From the NCBI GenBank assembly GCA_003117195.1, contig BDSI01000038.1:558001-622000 (forward strand): 64,000 nt of DNA. The letters run 5' to 3'. The translations under genes and the position numbers were made by a program. This document shows, piece after piece, positions 1-10,984 of the stretch. A model generated the notes under the pieces. That model was given only the letters and a program-made list of their open reading frames with translations, ran no database searches and was not told the origin of the DNA. Source of the stretch: Eudorina sp. 2006-703-Eu-15. Its lineage: Eukaryota > Chlorophyta > Chlorophyceae > Chlamydomonadales > Volvocaceae. The stretch's first letter is position 1; each line of letters opens with the position of its first letter.

Positions 1-294
1 GCGGCGGTGGCGGTCATGCGGGGTTAGCGGCATCCCTTGGGGGGCCCCGGGACATCGGCCTGGGCCAGCAGGTGGCTCACTGACCGGTGGTGTGCTGGGC
101 GGGTGGCGGAGCCGTTGGGTAGCGGCTGTTGAACGGTGGACGCCTTGGAAGTGGCCGTCCGTTGCCTTACCGCCTGATCCTGGTTGTCAGTGGTACCGGT
201 ACTTACTCCCCCGCGTCGCCCCGTTCCCAACCCCGCCCCGCCCCAACCCCGTCCCGCCCCAACCCCGCCCCCGCCCCGCCCCGTTACCACTCAG

Positions 295-1513
295 GTCCGG
301 TTCATCCAGAGCGGCACCTTCCTGCTGCTGGAGCGCCTGCAGCTGGTGGTGCTGCGCCGGCTGTTCAGAAAGGTGGCGCTGGTGCATGCCCAGGTGGGTC
401 CGAGATCGGACTGGCATGGTCCAATCTCATTTAAGTAGGTGGGCGGACGGCACCGCCACGAGCAGCAGCAGCGGAAGCCCAGTAGGAAAGATGCATGTGT
501 GTGTAAAAGAGAACTGAGCTGCGAGAAGCATGTGTGTGTGTGTGTGTAAAAAGTTTGGGTCCAGGGAAGGGTCGCCGCAGGGGCACCGGAGCACGATAGA
601 ATTCCCGAGCTGCGGCTGCGTAGGTAGCATTGATGTATTGGACTTGCCGGTTGTGACAAAGCATTCCATGCGAGGAAAGCATCGCTTCCATTCGGGAGGC
701 ACCAGGCATGGTGGGGTGGCGCTTATGGTACGCACACAAGGAGGCCGGCATTGCGCTCGTGACAGCAGCTTCGCGGCCTCGCGTTGTGGCGGTCACCGGT
801 CACGCATGGTGGCGGGGGCGGGAGCACCCCTGCTGCGCGCTCTCGCACCCATCCCTTGCCTCCCCCCCCTGATCCTGGTACACCCGATTCTCCACCGGAC
901 CTTTTCTCTGGCAGCAGCGCAGTTTGAATATGTCTGCCCATTTCCTATATCCCCCCCGCCCCGCCCCGCCCCGGCTGCGCAGATGAACCCGGCCAAGGCG
1001 CACCAGGTGCCGATGTCCCTCTTGGAGGCGGCGCTGCAGCTGCAGGTGTGTGCAGGACCCCGCCCAGCAACGTTGTCACGGCGGCGGCGGATGAAGGTCG
1101 GCGGTGTGGGTTTAGGTGTAGGTTCCACACGTTGCCCCTCGCCTGGGTCGTCCTCCTACAGCAGCACCGGGCATCCCTCCCGGGTGCCTCCGCGCCCCTC
1201 CCAGAAGCCCACCGTGCCCGCCGTGCGCTCGTTCGGCCCCGGTGTACCCCCCGCGGTGTGTCCCATCAAGAGCCCGGCGCTGCCCACCCACCCACCCATC
1301 CCCGCGTCCCCCCTCCACCGTGCTCTGCCTCTCGCGCCGCAGGGCATCGAGAAGGACCCCCTGGAGATGCAGTGCCTGCTGGCCAACCTCATCTTCCGCA
1401 AGTACATCAAGGGCTACCTGGCCTACAAGAGCCGTGTGGTGGTGCTGGCCAAGACGGACGCCTTCCCCGCGTTGTCCGCGGTGCAGCTGTCCGACCCGCT
1501 GGCCGCCACGTAG
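295..1513 (+). CDS. PCID2: PCID2/Thp1-like PCI-domain protein, 3' exons only (partial)
   Basis: This is the C-terminal part of a PCI-domain subunit of the TREX-2 complex, which couples transcription to mRNA export at the nuclear pore. Three phase-0 exons are visible: 295-393, 983-1045 and 1343-1513 (TAG stop). The first encodes the helix FIQSGTFLLLERLQLVVLRR, matching the human PCID2 stretch with an FIxxGxFLxLExL pattern. The second carries QVPMSLLEAALQLQ. The third carries the winged-helix part with CLLANLIFRKYIKGYLAY and ends in the family-typical pattern VVVLAKTDAFPALS. All introns are GT-AG. The 5' end lies outside the window, so nothing can be said about its start or promoter. Intron 2 (394-982) holds TG microsatellites and a dispersed repeat at 906-950 just before the acceptor. 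Family assignment is from remembered motif similarity; a search against PCID2/Thp1 would confirm it. Confidence 0.85.
906..950 (+). repeat. acceptor-proximal dispersed repeat, copy 1
   Basis: The core CTCTGGCAGCAGCGCAG is followed by TTTGAA and an ATTTCCTATA box. The copy ends 32 nt before the 3' splice site of the PCID2 intron. Related copies occur at 27754-27782, 31401-31445 and 31469-31490, all on the sense strand of introns. Confidence 0.75.
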
Positions 1514-3242
1514 CGGCCCTGCACGGGGGGGGGAGGGGCGCACCCTCCTGGCGGCCCCGCGACGATGTCACTCAGGGGCTGGGGCTGGAGGGCGACCGTC
1601 CGGCAGATCGGGGCGGGGGCGGTGCGTCGGGCGCCGCTGGGGGACTTGCGACTTGCATCGCGGCATTGATACGGCTGGGCGGTGGGCTTTGTCCGGCAGA
1701 GCGACATGGCAACATGCCGCGGTAGTTAATGGACGGTGCGCTGTGGCCATCTTCAAGTTGTCTGAGAGCCGGCTGGCGGCGGATGCGCGCTTGCCGTGTC
1801 AGATGCTGTCGTGTTGGGGGTCGGGGTCGGGGTGTGTGTGTCGCGGACAGGGGAGCGCGGTGTCCTTGACGGCGGGCGGACGGGTCGGAGGTCGGTTGGG
1901 GGGCATCGGACGCGGCAGGGATACGGTTAGCGGGCGCAGCCAGTGGCGCGAGGGTGCGTGCGCGGTGGAAGTGCGCCAGGCCGGGTTGTCTGAGCCGGCG
2001 TGCTGGTGTGCGTCCGGCAAGGCGGCGATGCAGCGGTGGCGGGCGGGAGTGCACTGGCAGGCAGCGCACGATGCGGTTTCAACGAGGGCATGTGGCTGCT
2101 GTCATACATGGCCTGGCTCCGGTCATAAGTTGCTAGTGCCCCTACCCTAAACCCTGAACTGAAGAGTATCTCACAGCGTGTCGGGGTCGGAATGCACCCG
2201 AGCCACGTCCGCGTGGCATTCGGAACGTTTGACGGCACGTGCACCATCACGGCCGCTGCTGCAGTGTCAAGCTGAGACCGCACGCGGAGGCGCCATCATT
2301 CGTGCGCTGCAGTGCTGCAGGTTACAGTGCTCCCTCGCATCAGGGCATTCGAATGTTGGGCGCAGGCCTTACACCGCAGTTGTTGCGCAGGCAACCAGGG
2401 GACTGCGGCATGAATGCATCATATGTTGCAGGGGACCCTGGGGGCCATCGCTGACAGCCGACGCTTGCAGGTCACTTGATGGATCATGGAGTAGGCGCTG
2501 CGGCTGCTGCTTCTCATCATGATGCTTCCATGCGCTGACGGGAGGCACCTCTCGGCACCCCAAATCAGGTTCCCGGAGACCTACCCGTCGTGAATATGAG
2601 AATCCGACTCCCCGCTAGCCAGCCGTTGGGAACGGGCAGGTGCTCCCAACATGTCTTCGGGTGCACGTAGGCGAAGTGGGCGTCTCAATGCCCAGGCGAG
2701 CTACGTTACCCGCCCTTCCATGCATACCAGCAGGTATTTTGTTGCCGTACCTGCTGATACACTGTTGAACACACCTACCCAACTGAATTGCAAGTTATGG
2801 CTCCCTCCAACTCCAATGCGGCACCTAGGCGAGGCTGGCCCCATCTTTCCGGGCGCCACGCAGAGAGGGTCCCCGTCCCGCGCATTCGTCCTGGCCATTC
2901 CGCCAATCGCCGGACACGCCCCACGGCACCGGTGCAGCATCAACCATCGCTGCCAGATCATGTTTTCTATGACAATCCTTCATCAGCCAGCATCAAAGTG
3001 GTGCGAAGTCTCCCCGGCCCCGCCAAGCAAAACGCCCGCTGCCATGCTTGCCGTTTTTCCGATACCCGTCACGACATTTCCCCCCAACCCCCCTGATTCC
3101 CTTCGCAACCCGCACGGCACTCAACGCGCCGTCCGCTGTCACACGACGTCGCCATCCGCACGGTCATGTCCTCTGCTCGTCCGCATCTCGACGGACCGAC
3201 GGTTTCTCGGTGGCAGCGCCTGCGCCTGCCTTACCCGCGCTT
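1514..3242. other. intergenic region between convergent PCID2 and C2-domain gene
   Basis: I see no supportable gene here. The reading frames on both strands are low-complexity or shadow frames without splice-consistent conserved sequence. A telomere-like CCCTAAACCCT motif lies at about 2144-2155. The region should contain the 3' UTRs of both flanking genes, but no clear TGTAA signal was found close to either stop codon. Confidence 0.5.
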
Positions 3243-6200
3243 CTACCTGGGCGGGTAGCCCGGGTACGCCCCCGGCGCCTGGGCACCTGCGGACGGAGGT
3301 ACACAGCACCCGAAGGACAACGACGCGCGGAGGTGCCGTCAGGATGCGGCGCGTGAGTGCGAGCGCGGGCAGGCGCTCGTCCGTGAGCCGCGGTGGTCCT
3401 CTGTCCTACAAGCCTCTAACCACCGGCACCCACGCGCTCAGTGCCACTAACTGGCGGGGCCGGCATCCAGAACCCACGTGCTCAGTGCGGCGCAGCTGCC
3501 CCCAGCACAGGCCGACGGGCCCCGACAGCACGGCAAACAAGGGACACAGCGGCCTCGTCAGGAAGCCGGTCAGATGGTCATGACCCGTGACGGCGTGTGG
3601 CCGTGCGGATGTGAGTGCTGGCTGCCGGCGGGGACGGGTCCGGACCAGTCGGATCGGTAGGGACGATGACAGAGCGGTGAGCGGCGGGTGGAGGCCGGGG
3701 CGTGGGGAGCTGGGTTGGGGACAGGTGACTGAGCCACACAGGCACACCTTGCGGCGAGTCGCACTAGCAGAGCCCGGACGGGATGGCGCACGTGGACCCA
3801 CCGTATTGGGGCGGGGCACCGTACTGGCCAGGGGCCGGGGGGTAGCCCTGCTGGGGCGGGTAGGTCTGCTGGGGCGGGTAGCCCTGCTGGGGAGGGGGCT
3901 GATAGGTCGTCGGGTAGCCCGCGCCACCCGGAGCCGGCGGCGGCGGAGCGCCGTACGCTGCTAGGACAGATTTCGACAAGGGGTACAGGAGGGGATCAAT
4001 TGCTAGTCATTACGGCCCAGGCACGGCCCACATCACGCGTCTGCCTTCGACAAAGGCAGACGCGTGACGTTCGACAACAACAACAACAAGAAGAAGCTGG
4101 ACTCGCAAGTGGCCATCACCGGGGGAGTAGGGCGAACTGAATTGCCTGGCGGCGACGACACGACCACAGACGACAACAGCGCCACAAAGGGTAAGTGGGT
4201 ATCACACTGCAGCGGTGCCGCCGCTCGTGCACGTCTTCATTAACGCATTACCGGGGGCGCCGTACGCCGGCGGCTGGGCGCTGGGGGCTGGCGCCGCATA
4301 GGCGGGCGGCGGGGCGCCCCATGCCGGCTGCGCCGCGTACTGCTGACCCGGCGGGGCGTAGTACGGCTGAGCTGGTGGCGGCGCTCCGTAAACCGGGTAG
4401 CCGTACCCTGCATGTAGGTTGAACGCCGAACACGCAATACGTGCAGGTTGACTTACCGTACACAGCTGCGCGACCAGGTCCCCAACACAAGCGACACGGA
4501 CCACCAATCAGGGTCACAGGTTCCTTTCCTCGGGACAAGATGGCACGGCGACGCTTTCACGCCCCCCCCACACACATTACGACTATTACGCTGGACTTCA
4601 CTTCTCGCGGCTCGGTTATCTTTTACAAACACCCTTTGTCGCATATGGGAAGTATATCGCAGGTCCTTTGGTAAGTATATGGGGCGGTTCTGGGCGGGTT
4701 TGTCATTTACCGTAACACACCCGCACAAACACCCATCCACATGAAACAATCGTAAACGCACAGAGACACGGTGGGTGCGCGGGTTTCCTAGCTCCACGCA
4801 CCCACACAAGTGCGATCGTCCATCCCCGATGATGAACCCACCTGGGACCTGCTGAGGATATCCGTACTGCGCGTACGGCTGCTGGTAGCCTCCATGTGCC
4901 TGCGGTCATACGTCAGAAGGCCACACGGCGTCGCTGACGCGGCCGCTGCTGTCACAGGCCCCCAGCCCTTGCCGCAAGAGGGGCAAGCAAGAACACCCGC
5001 AGGCCAGGCGGTTTTCTCGCTAAACAACCCGCCCAAAGCCACGAGCGCCACCTCGCCGTCCGCCTCGCCTCGCCGTTCGGTCCCGGCCTTCCCACCTTCA
5101 TGGCGGAGTTACGGGTGAAGGCCAACTTGGCGCTCACATGGCCGTGCTGCTTGCCGCTCTTGGCGTACACCGGGACCTGCACGTCCTCCCTGCCGTACTC
5201 ACGGGCCTGCAGGGGTAGGGGGAGGGGCAGCCAGTCGAGCCCCGCACTCGTGAGGGCGCCTCCTCCCCCCTTTATCCTCCTGCTCCTCTTTCTCCTGCCC
5301 CGCTTCCTCCTCCCTCCCCTGTCCCCCGCCCGTGATCGTCCGTGGCGCACGTGGGACGTCGAGTACCCGAGAGCAGTCGACGGCGACATGGCGACGAGCC
5401 CACCCCGCCTGGTCCCCTTGGCCCCCCCGGGGGCGGGGTGCCCCCACAAGCCAGCCACGGGGAACACGGCTGTCCCTCTCCCTCACTCGACCAGCGGATC
5501 CCGCCCAAGAGCGCGAGGGGAACGTAACAACGCAATCGTTACCGGGTGGACCCGTAGTCCCGACCGGGCAATCCAACGGGCCCAGAGCGTTGCCGAATTC
5601 TCAATGCCGCCTCACCCGCATGAAAGAAATACGCGCCGCCCCGATGTAGTCATCGTGGCCCACATCCGAGTCCTTGATGATCAGCTCGGCATCGTTCTCA
5701 TTGATGACGGTGAAACGGAAGGTCTGCAGAACACGATCGGTCAAGGGAGAGAGGGGGGGGTCGCGCCCGCGCCCGCAGCCCTACCAGGAGGACGGCCCAT
5801 TCACTGGCTTGCCGCATTGGCCCTGCGGCTTTGTCACCCAGTGCCCTGCGGCCGAGTCCCGATCGCGCACCTCGTGCCACACCTGCGCCCAGCAGAGGAA
5901 CACGGAACGTTGGATCCAGCGAAAGCACGTGCCGTTGAAGGCACAAAGGAAAGGACCCGAGGGAGCCGAGGACAAGGGTTGGGAGGATATAGGTTATGGG
6001 AACGCAACACGAGGCCCTGAACTCGCTACCCCCGCAGCGATGGATACTGATTACGCTTCCCTGCACTTCCTTGTCGTTAGGCGTGCCCCAAGACCCTTGG
6101 GCTGTGCCTACCGGGTTCTTGCCGCCATCTGTCGTTGGTACGGTCGATGGAAGACGCAGGAGAGGAGCTTGCGGTGAGGAGCTTCCCAACAACAAACCTA

Positions 6201-6628
6201 CAGCATGTCGGTCGCGCCAACCTGGGTTTGCCTCACTGCTCACTCACCTGTGGCCGTACGCGTACGGTATTGCTGGCCACCGACTTTCACTATACAGTAG
6301 GGGTCCTGTCTCCCAAAACTACAGGGCATGTAAGCAATGTGAGTGCGGTGCGGGGCACGGGGTGAGAGGTGGGGAAGTATGAGTGAGCAGGCAAGTACGA
6401 GACATAAATGTTGCACAAGGCTAGTTTTGAAGTTATCGTTATCTTATTCATTATGGCTTGCATGAACCCAAGATGAGTTCGCCGTGTCGGAGAAGCTGAC
6501 CGCTGCGTTTGACCACCACAGCGCAGCGGCAGTCCGGGCCCCAAGACCGTAACCACTCACAAGTCCTTGTCCTTCAGATCTTTTGCAAACTCGACGGTAA
6601 TCGCCATTTCTCCAGCTTCGAGCGCCAT
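3243..6628 (-). CDS. SRC2-like C2-domain protein with Pro/Tyr/Gln-rich tail
   Basis: Ten exons join in frame to 266 residues: 6561-6628, 6248-6318, 6112-6128, 5871-5882, 5616-5723, 5096-5206, 4842-4899, 4252-4407, 3802-3957 and 3243-3286 (TAG). Residues about 8-115 form a single C2 domain: AITVEFAKDLKDKDFFGRQD, then DPYCIVKVGGQQYRTRTAT, a VWHETFRFTV strand and DSDVGHDDYIGAARI. The acidic loop residues expected for Ca2+-dependent phospholipid binding are present. The remainder is a YGAPPPA/GYPPQQ-type repeat tail ending GAYPGYPPR, as in plant SRC2-type membrane-associated C2 proteins. Exons 3 (17 nt) and 4 (12 nt) are microexons; both are needed to restore the C2 core. The start is the first ATG of exon 1; an in-frame second ATG seven codons on is possible. 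Function is inferred from the family: a Ca2+-responsive membrane adaptor. Confidence 0.86.
4033..4067. repeat. perfect 15-bp inverted repeat (hairpin) in an intron
   Basis: Positions 4033-4047 (TCACGCGTCTGCCTT) and 4053-4067 are exact reverse complements separated by 5 nt. The hairpin lies in the intron between exons 8 and 9 of the C2-domain gene, next to a CAA/AAG triplet tract. It could be a decayed miniature element end or a structured intronic RNA. Confidence 0.9.
5521..5587 (+). repeat. dispersed repeat, copy 1 (related to 22091-22152)
   Basis: The stretch centred on GGGTGGACCC, then CCCGACCGGG, then CCAACGGGCCCAGA is repeated with a few changes at 22091-22152 in the same orientation. 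Copy 1 lies in an intron of the C2-domain gene; copy 2 is intergenic. Its class is unknown. Confidence 0.7.
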
Positions 6629-8460
6629 GTTGTCAGACGAAAGGCACAAATTCAACAGTAGTTGGCTACAGTGGTAAAGGCGAAGCAAGCACAATTTAGC
6701 AACAGGAAATTTGATGCGTTAGTTTCTTTGAATTGCTCTTCCGTAAGGATTGGGCGCAAATTTGCCTTTTCAAAACCGTGTCGGACGTCGACTGTCTACG
6801 ACAGCATGCTTTGAAGACGAACCATGATTACGAATTCTGGACGCTACACATGCAGATGATGAAGCACATGCACTTGTTTGCAACCCGTTAAGCAAGCGGC
6901 GGAGTGGGACCGCTTCAGTACCCTGAACAGAAAACGCACGTCTCCTAAGTCCCGAATCTATTGCATGACCAGCCCCAGCCATCAGCAACCCCACTGCCCA
7001 GCTCGTCAGCATATAAGCGGTGACACCCTGTGATACGCTGACGGTTGACGGTTACATTCAGATGATTTCAGGCGTGACGGGTACCAGCACCGATCATCGG
7101 CTCCACAGGGCCCTACACCCCGTTCCTGCAAGAACGGATGATGTCAGGGCGCTTCACTCACGCAGTCGGAGTCCAACAAATCCACCAAGCATCACTCATC
7201 CAGGTAAACAGCTTGAGGCTTGACAGGCAAAAAACACACAAGCTCTCAACGTTATCAGTAGGTGGGGATGCAACCGCTCTCAACACCCCGCGGTTCACGG
7301 CGGCGCGGACACACTAGTTAGCTAATAGTACAGAATGGTCCTAACAAATCGTAGTCGAAAATCCACGCACAACTGGCTTCCTGTCTGCATGACTCACAGA
7401 ACCCACCAAAGTTAGGTGGAAGCACGCGCACACACACACACACACGCATACAACCTCACGGCAAATACGGGCGAGCGAGCGCTCAAACGCAACACACCAA
7501 CACCACGCACCACAGTGCCAACGAATGACACGCGCACGTGGCCATGCGCGAGCATCCACATAGAGCGTTCTTCAACCAAAAACGCTCGACCTTCCCTCCA
7601 TGCCGGGGCGAGTCACACACGCGACATATGTGCGGTTCGCAATACACTCGCTCCCGCGCTCTTACCACACCCGCCGCGTCCTAAGGACCGTCAACGCGTC
7701 CTTCGCCTGCAGCCCCAGAGGGCCAGCTACCATGATTAACGAGTAGGTCCGGCCAACAGGCTCCGAAGCTGGCCGTCTGCAAGCTAAGACCCTCCGCCAG
7801 GACCCTCCGTGGGTCGCGACAGCCACAACATGCGTCAAAATTGCTCATTATTAACGCTCATCTCTGTAGGCATCCATACCCAAAACAAGGGACCCGCATA
7901 GCCTCCACCCAATGGAGTTCCCAAGCTGAAAACATTTTAGCGACCGCCGATAGGTGGCCGCTCTCGCCTCTCCAAAACCGCTCGCGTTCGCTCCGCACCG
8001 GCAGCCGCACTCGCCCCGCACAGCACCAGAATCAGTTCGAGCTGTGGGGCCGGTTCAGCAAGGCTGCAACGGTTTCCCCTCATAACAAACTGCCTCTCCC
8101 TCGTATATACGTCGGCACCACCTCGCATGCAATGACATGGCCAGGAAAACCCCGTCCCAGATACGCGGCAGCTGGCACACAGCACAGGGGGTCGATCGCG
8201 ACCCCTTCCGGTCATGTCCAGCAGAAGCCAAAATTAGTGCGCCCTTGGCAAACGAAGCGCGCATACTGCCTGTCCAAAGGCGTGCATAGCATAGAGCGCG
8301 CCATCACAGCTGCTGCTACATTCACACTGCCTTCTCCTGGCACCTGTTCCCGGCTACCTAAACTGCGGTTGGCGCAAAACGGTCGCAGCTGCGGTTGGCG
8401 CAAAATCACCGAGGCTGCACACACAGACGAAGCTGGTGCGTCGAGGAACGGGTCTGTAGG
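6629..8460. other. upstream region of the C2-domain gene, no supportable gene
   Basis: This 1.8-kb stretch lies between the start of the C2-domain gene and the 3' end of the small J-protein gene, both on the minus strand. It should hold the C2-gene promoter and the J-gene 3' UTR. It contains a CA tract at about 7429-7446 and a tandem motif GCGGTTGGCGCAAAA at about 8365-8405. No ORF showed splice-consistent conserved sequence. Confidence 0.5.
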
Positions 8461-9812
8461 TCACGCGGCTTTGATGGGTGGTTGGCAAAGCGTCACTGCA
8501 GGCCCGCGTTCGCCATCACACAGGATTCCAGCTCCTTGCTCCGCGCAGTGCGCCAGACTCCCCACAGTCATTCCAAGACCGTTCGCGGTCAGGATGAATT
8601 CCTTGAAGCGGTCGAGGTAGTCCTGCGGGCACAGCATCAGTCATAGTCGCATCAGTTGTAGCCAGCCCCGCACGGCATGCAGAACTTCGGCCGCCACTTA
8701 ATATACGACAAACATGGCCCCGCGTCAGTGCCCGGTTTGACCCCTACCGCAACACGAACACGACGCGAGGGGTCGATTTTCGCCGCATGCGGCGTGAGTA
8801 ACCCCGGCTGCTCGTGAATACCAACGAAAGCACCCGAAGGCGCTAACAGCCGAGTCTTCCGGTTGACCTTGACAATGCTAAACTGCTAGCATTTCGCGAT
8901 GCATCAAGCGTGTCAAAATCTCCCGATCGGCATGTGGCTCACCTCCACATCAAGGAGCTGCAGCCACTGTAAGTCGTAGTCCGCACGTCGTCGTTCGTTT
9001 GACAGCACTGCAAACACACAACCAAGGGCCCTCATAATGGGTTCTGTGCTTCCGCTACATGGGCTGCCGCAGCGTAGCGTGGCGTAGCGTGGCGTAGACG
9101 ACAAGGAAACAGGGTTGGCCCGGGGCATAACCGTGGGGGCAACCGACCCGTGGGGGCAACGTCAGCCGCGGGGATGCCTGTCTTGCTATGGCACAAAGGC
9201 AACGTGGCCCACTCCCAGTTCATGAATCTACCTTCGTACGCGCATTGTATCGACTGGAAGGTGCGTTTCGCATACTCCGCGTTCCCGTGCCGGTCAGGGT
9301 GCCAGACCTGTGGGCCCGCAGGTTGGTAAAAACCGAGGGTGTGTGTCACGCGATACTCGAGTCAAAGTTGACAGACAGAGCCGTGCGTCAATAGTTCGCT
9401 CAGTAAGCGTGCCTATGCAACGGCCTGCCGCTGTGAGTGGTGACCCCAGCGAGAAGAATGGGATAAAGACCCGTCCAGTAGGTCATAAATGTAGTAAAAC
9501 AATGGATATTAATGTAACAGTGACTACGATGCTGCCCACGTCCGCGTTCAACCAAGCAGCTGTGGCCACAGCACTCCGTAAAGCCAGGTCCACGCCTTAC
9601 CCTCGCCAGTTTCAGGTATGATAACCTTATTTCTTCATTTGTAGCCTGCGATGGAAAAGGGCGTCACCGCGAGCTGAACATCGTCCCTTTCTTGCACCGC
9701 AGGTACTAGTCGTCCTTACCTTCAGAGAAACGCCCAAGACATCATAGAGGTTCGACGCATTCTCCAACGGGGCTTTGCCCGACGGACTTTGTCCAGACGA
9801 AGCAGTGCACAT
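8461..9812 (-). CDS. small J-domain (DnaJ-like) co-chaperone
   Basis: Five exons join in frame to 146 residues: 9720-9812, 9601-9645, 9232-9307, 8943-9007 and 8461-8622 (TGA). The J domain spans about residues 22-86: NLYDVLGVSLKATNEEIRLS (helix I and start of II), then YLKLARVWHPDRHGN with the invariant HPD, then AKRTFQSIQCAYEVLSNERR and RADYD (helices III and IV). The J domain stimulates Hsp70 ATPase. After it comes DLQWLQLLDVEDYLDRFKEF and ILTANGLGM, an amphipathic segment I do not recognise. The start is well fixed: a TAA stop lies in frame two codons before the ATG. No signal or transit peptide is obvious, so a cytosolic or nuclear location is the simplest guess. The last exon is read through to the first stop; an alternative splice near the end is possible. 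Confidence 0.83.
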
Positions 9813-10984
9813 TCCTTAGGCTGACAAAGCAAAAATGTATTCGGCCACCCCAGCCTTAATTCCTTTGGTTAACTGGATATTGTTTATGGCGGCAGTTGCT
9901 TTCATCACACGCACGTCCCGTGTGCCGAAATATTGCTACTCAGCTTGGCGATGCGTCAAGTTACTATCTGATGGAGAAATACTTGAGCGTCAAGTTGTAA
10001 TGTTACATTTCAACATGAAAGTCTGTGGTCTCCAAGAGGAAAGGCTGCGGCATGATGTACGACACGCCTTGCCGTCGTCAGCACAGTCACTTTTCCCTTT
10101 CCGTGCACGCAACCCTAGCATTCAGCGGAGGAAGTCTGGATATTACATGGTCCGTCTTTCGGGTTATGTCATACCCTATTTGTGGAACACATAAGACCCG
10201 TTGGCCACGTCCACATATGATTCAAGAAAAATGCAGCTGCAAACGGTGCTCCTTTCGGCAGCAAATTCTCGAATAATGCGCCTTGATCTTCATCTTCTAA
10301 AAACTGTTATCACTTCGCAATTTCCCTCGACGTGGCGTGTAGCGCTCCGCAACACCCAAACAGAACGGAACAACCCTCAAAGCATTTGGGTCACCATGTA
10401 CAGCCAACATAAATCATCAAAAGAGATTGGCCAACATAATCAACGTGCTGGCCCTTGAGTCCTAATCACGTCACGTCCATGGTCCGGAGCTTACGGGTAC
10501 AAAACAACGCTGCTGGCACCACGGCGGCCAAGTCGACGAGCCACGTATGTAACAGACCAGGCGGTCTTAAAGCCTTCTGCATATAGAATATGTGCGCTTT
10601 CCATGTGTCAATACACGCACAACCGCCAAAGCACGTCTTGAGTCGCCTCTCCAGTCCCGGTCACTGTCACCTCACCGAACAGCCCTCTTGAATATTAAAC
10701 GCGCCGCCTGCCACTTGCAACCGGCCATACTGAATGTACGAAGGCCCTTGAGCCTCGTGGTTGCCGCCGTGTAGAAGAACATCAGGACACCAGGGGACGT
10801 CACAACACTCGTCCGACAGGAACGCAAGCCTGCGACGCCCACCTTCTTGTGGCAGCATTTCTCGTGGGCGCCTGGCGGAGAGTGCTCCCAACCAGTACAG
10901 CACACTACCTCTGGTCGCAATTACTTGGCCCGAATCTGAGCTCCGCCAATCCGCCATTTCGGCCAGACCAGGCCCTAACCTCTA
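9813..10984. other. intergenic region, promoter side of small J gene
   Basis: This region lies between the small J-protein start (9812) and the stop of the SRPBCC-J gene (10985), both on the minus strand. Two overlapping minus-strand frames at about 10667-10957 are open and not obviously repetitive, but neither has a recognised domain or clear splice partners, so neither is called. The base composition is more AT-rich than in the surrounding exons. Confidence 0.45.

Noticed and set aside
10667..10957. Two overlapping open minus-strand frames downstream of the SRPBCC-J gene
   Set aside because: Both look partly protein-like but compete for the same DNA, lack recognisable domains and lack splice partners, so neither can be supported.
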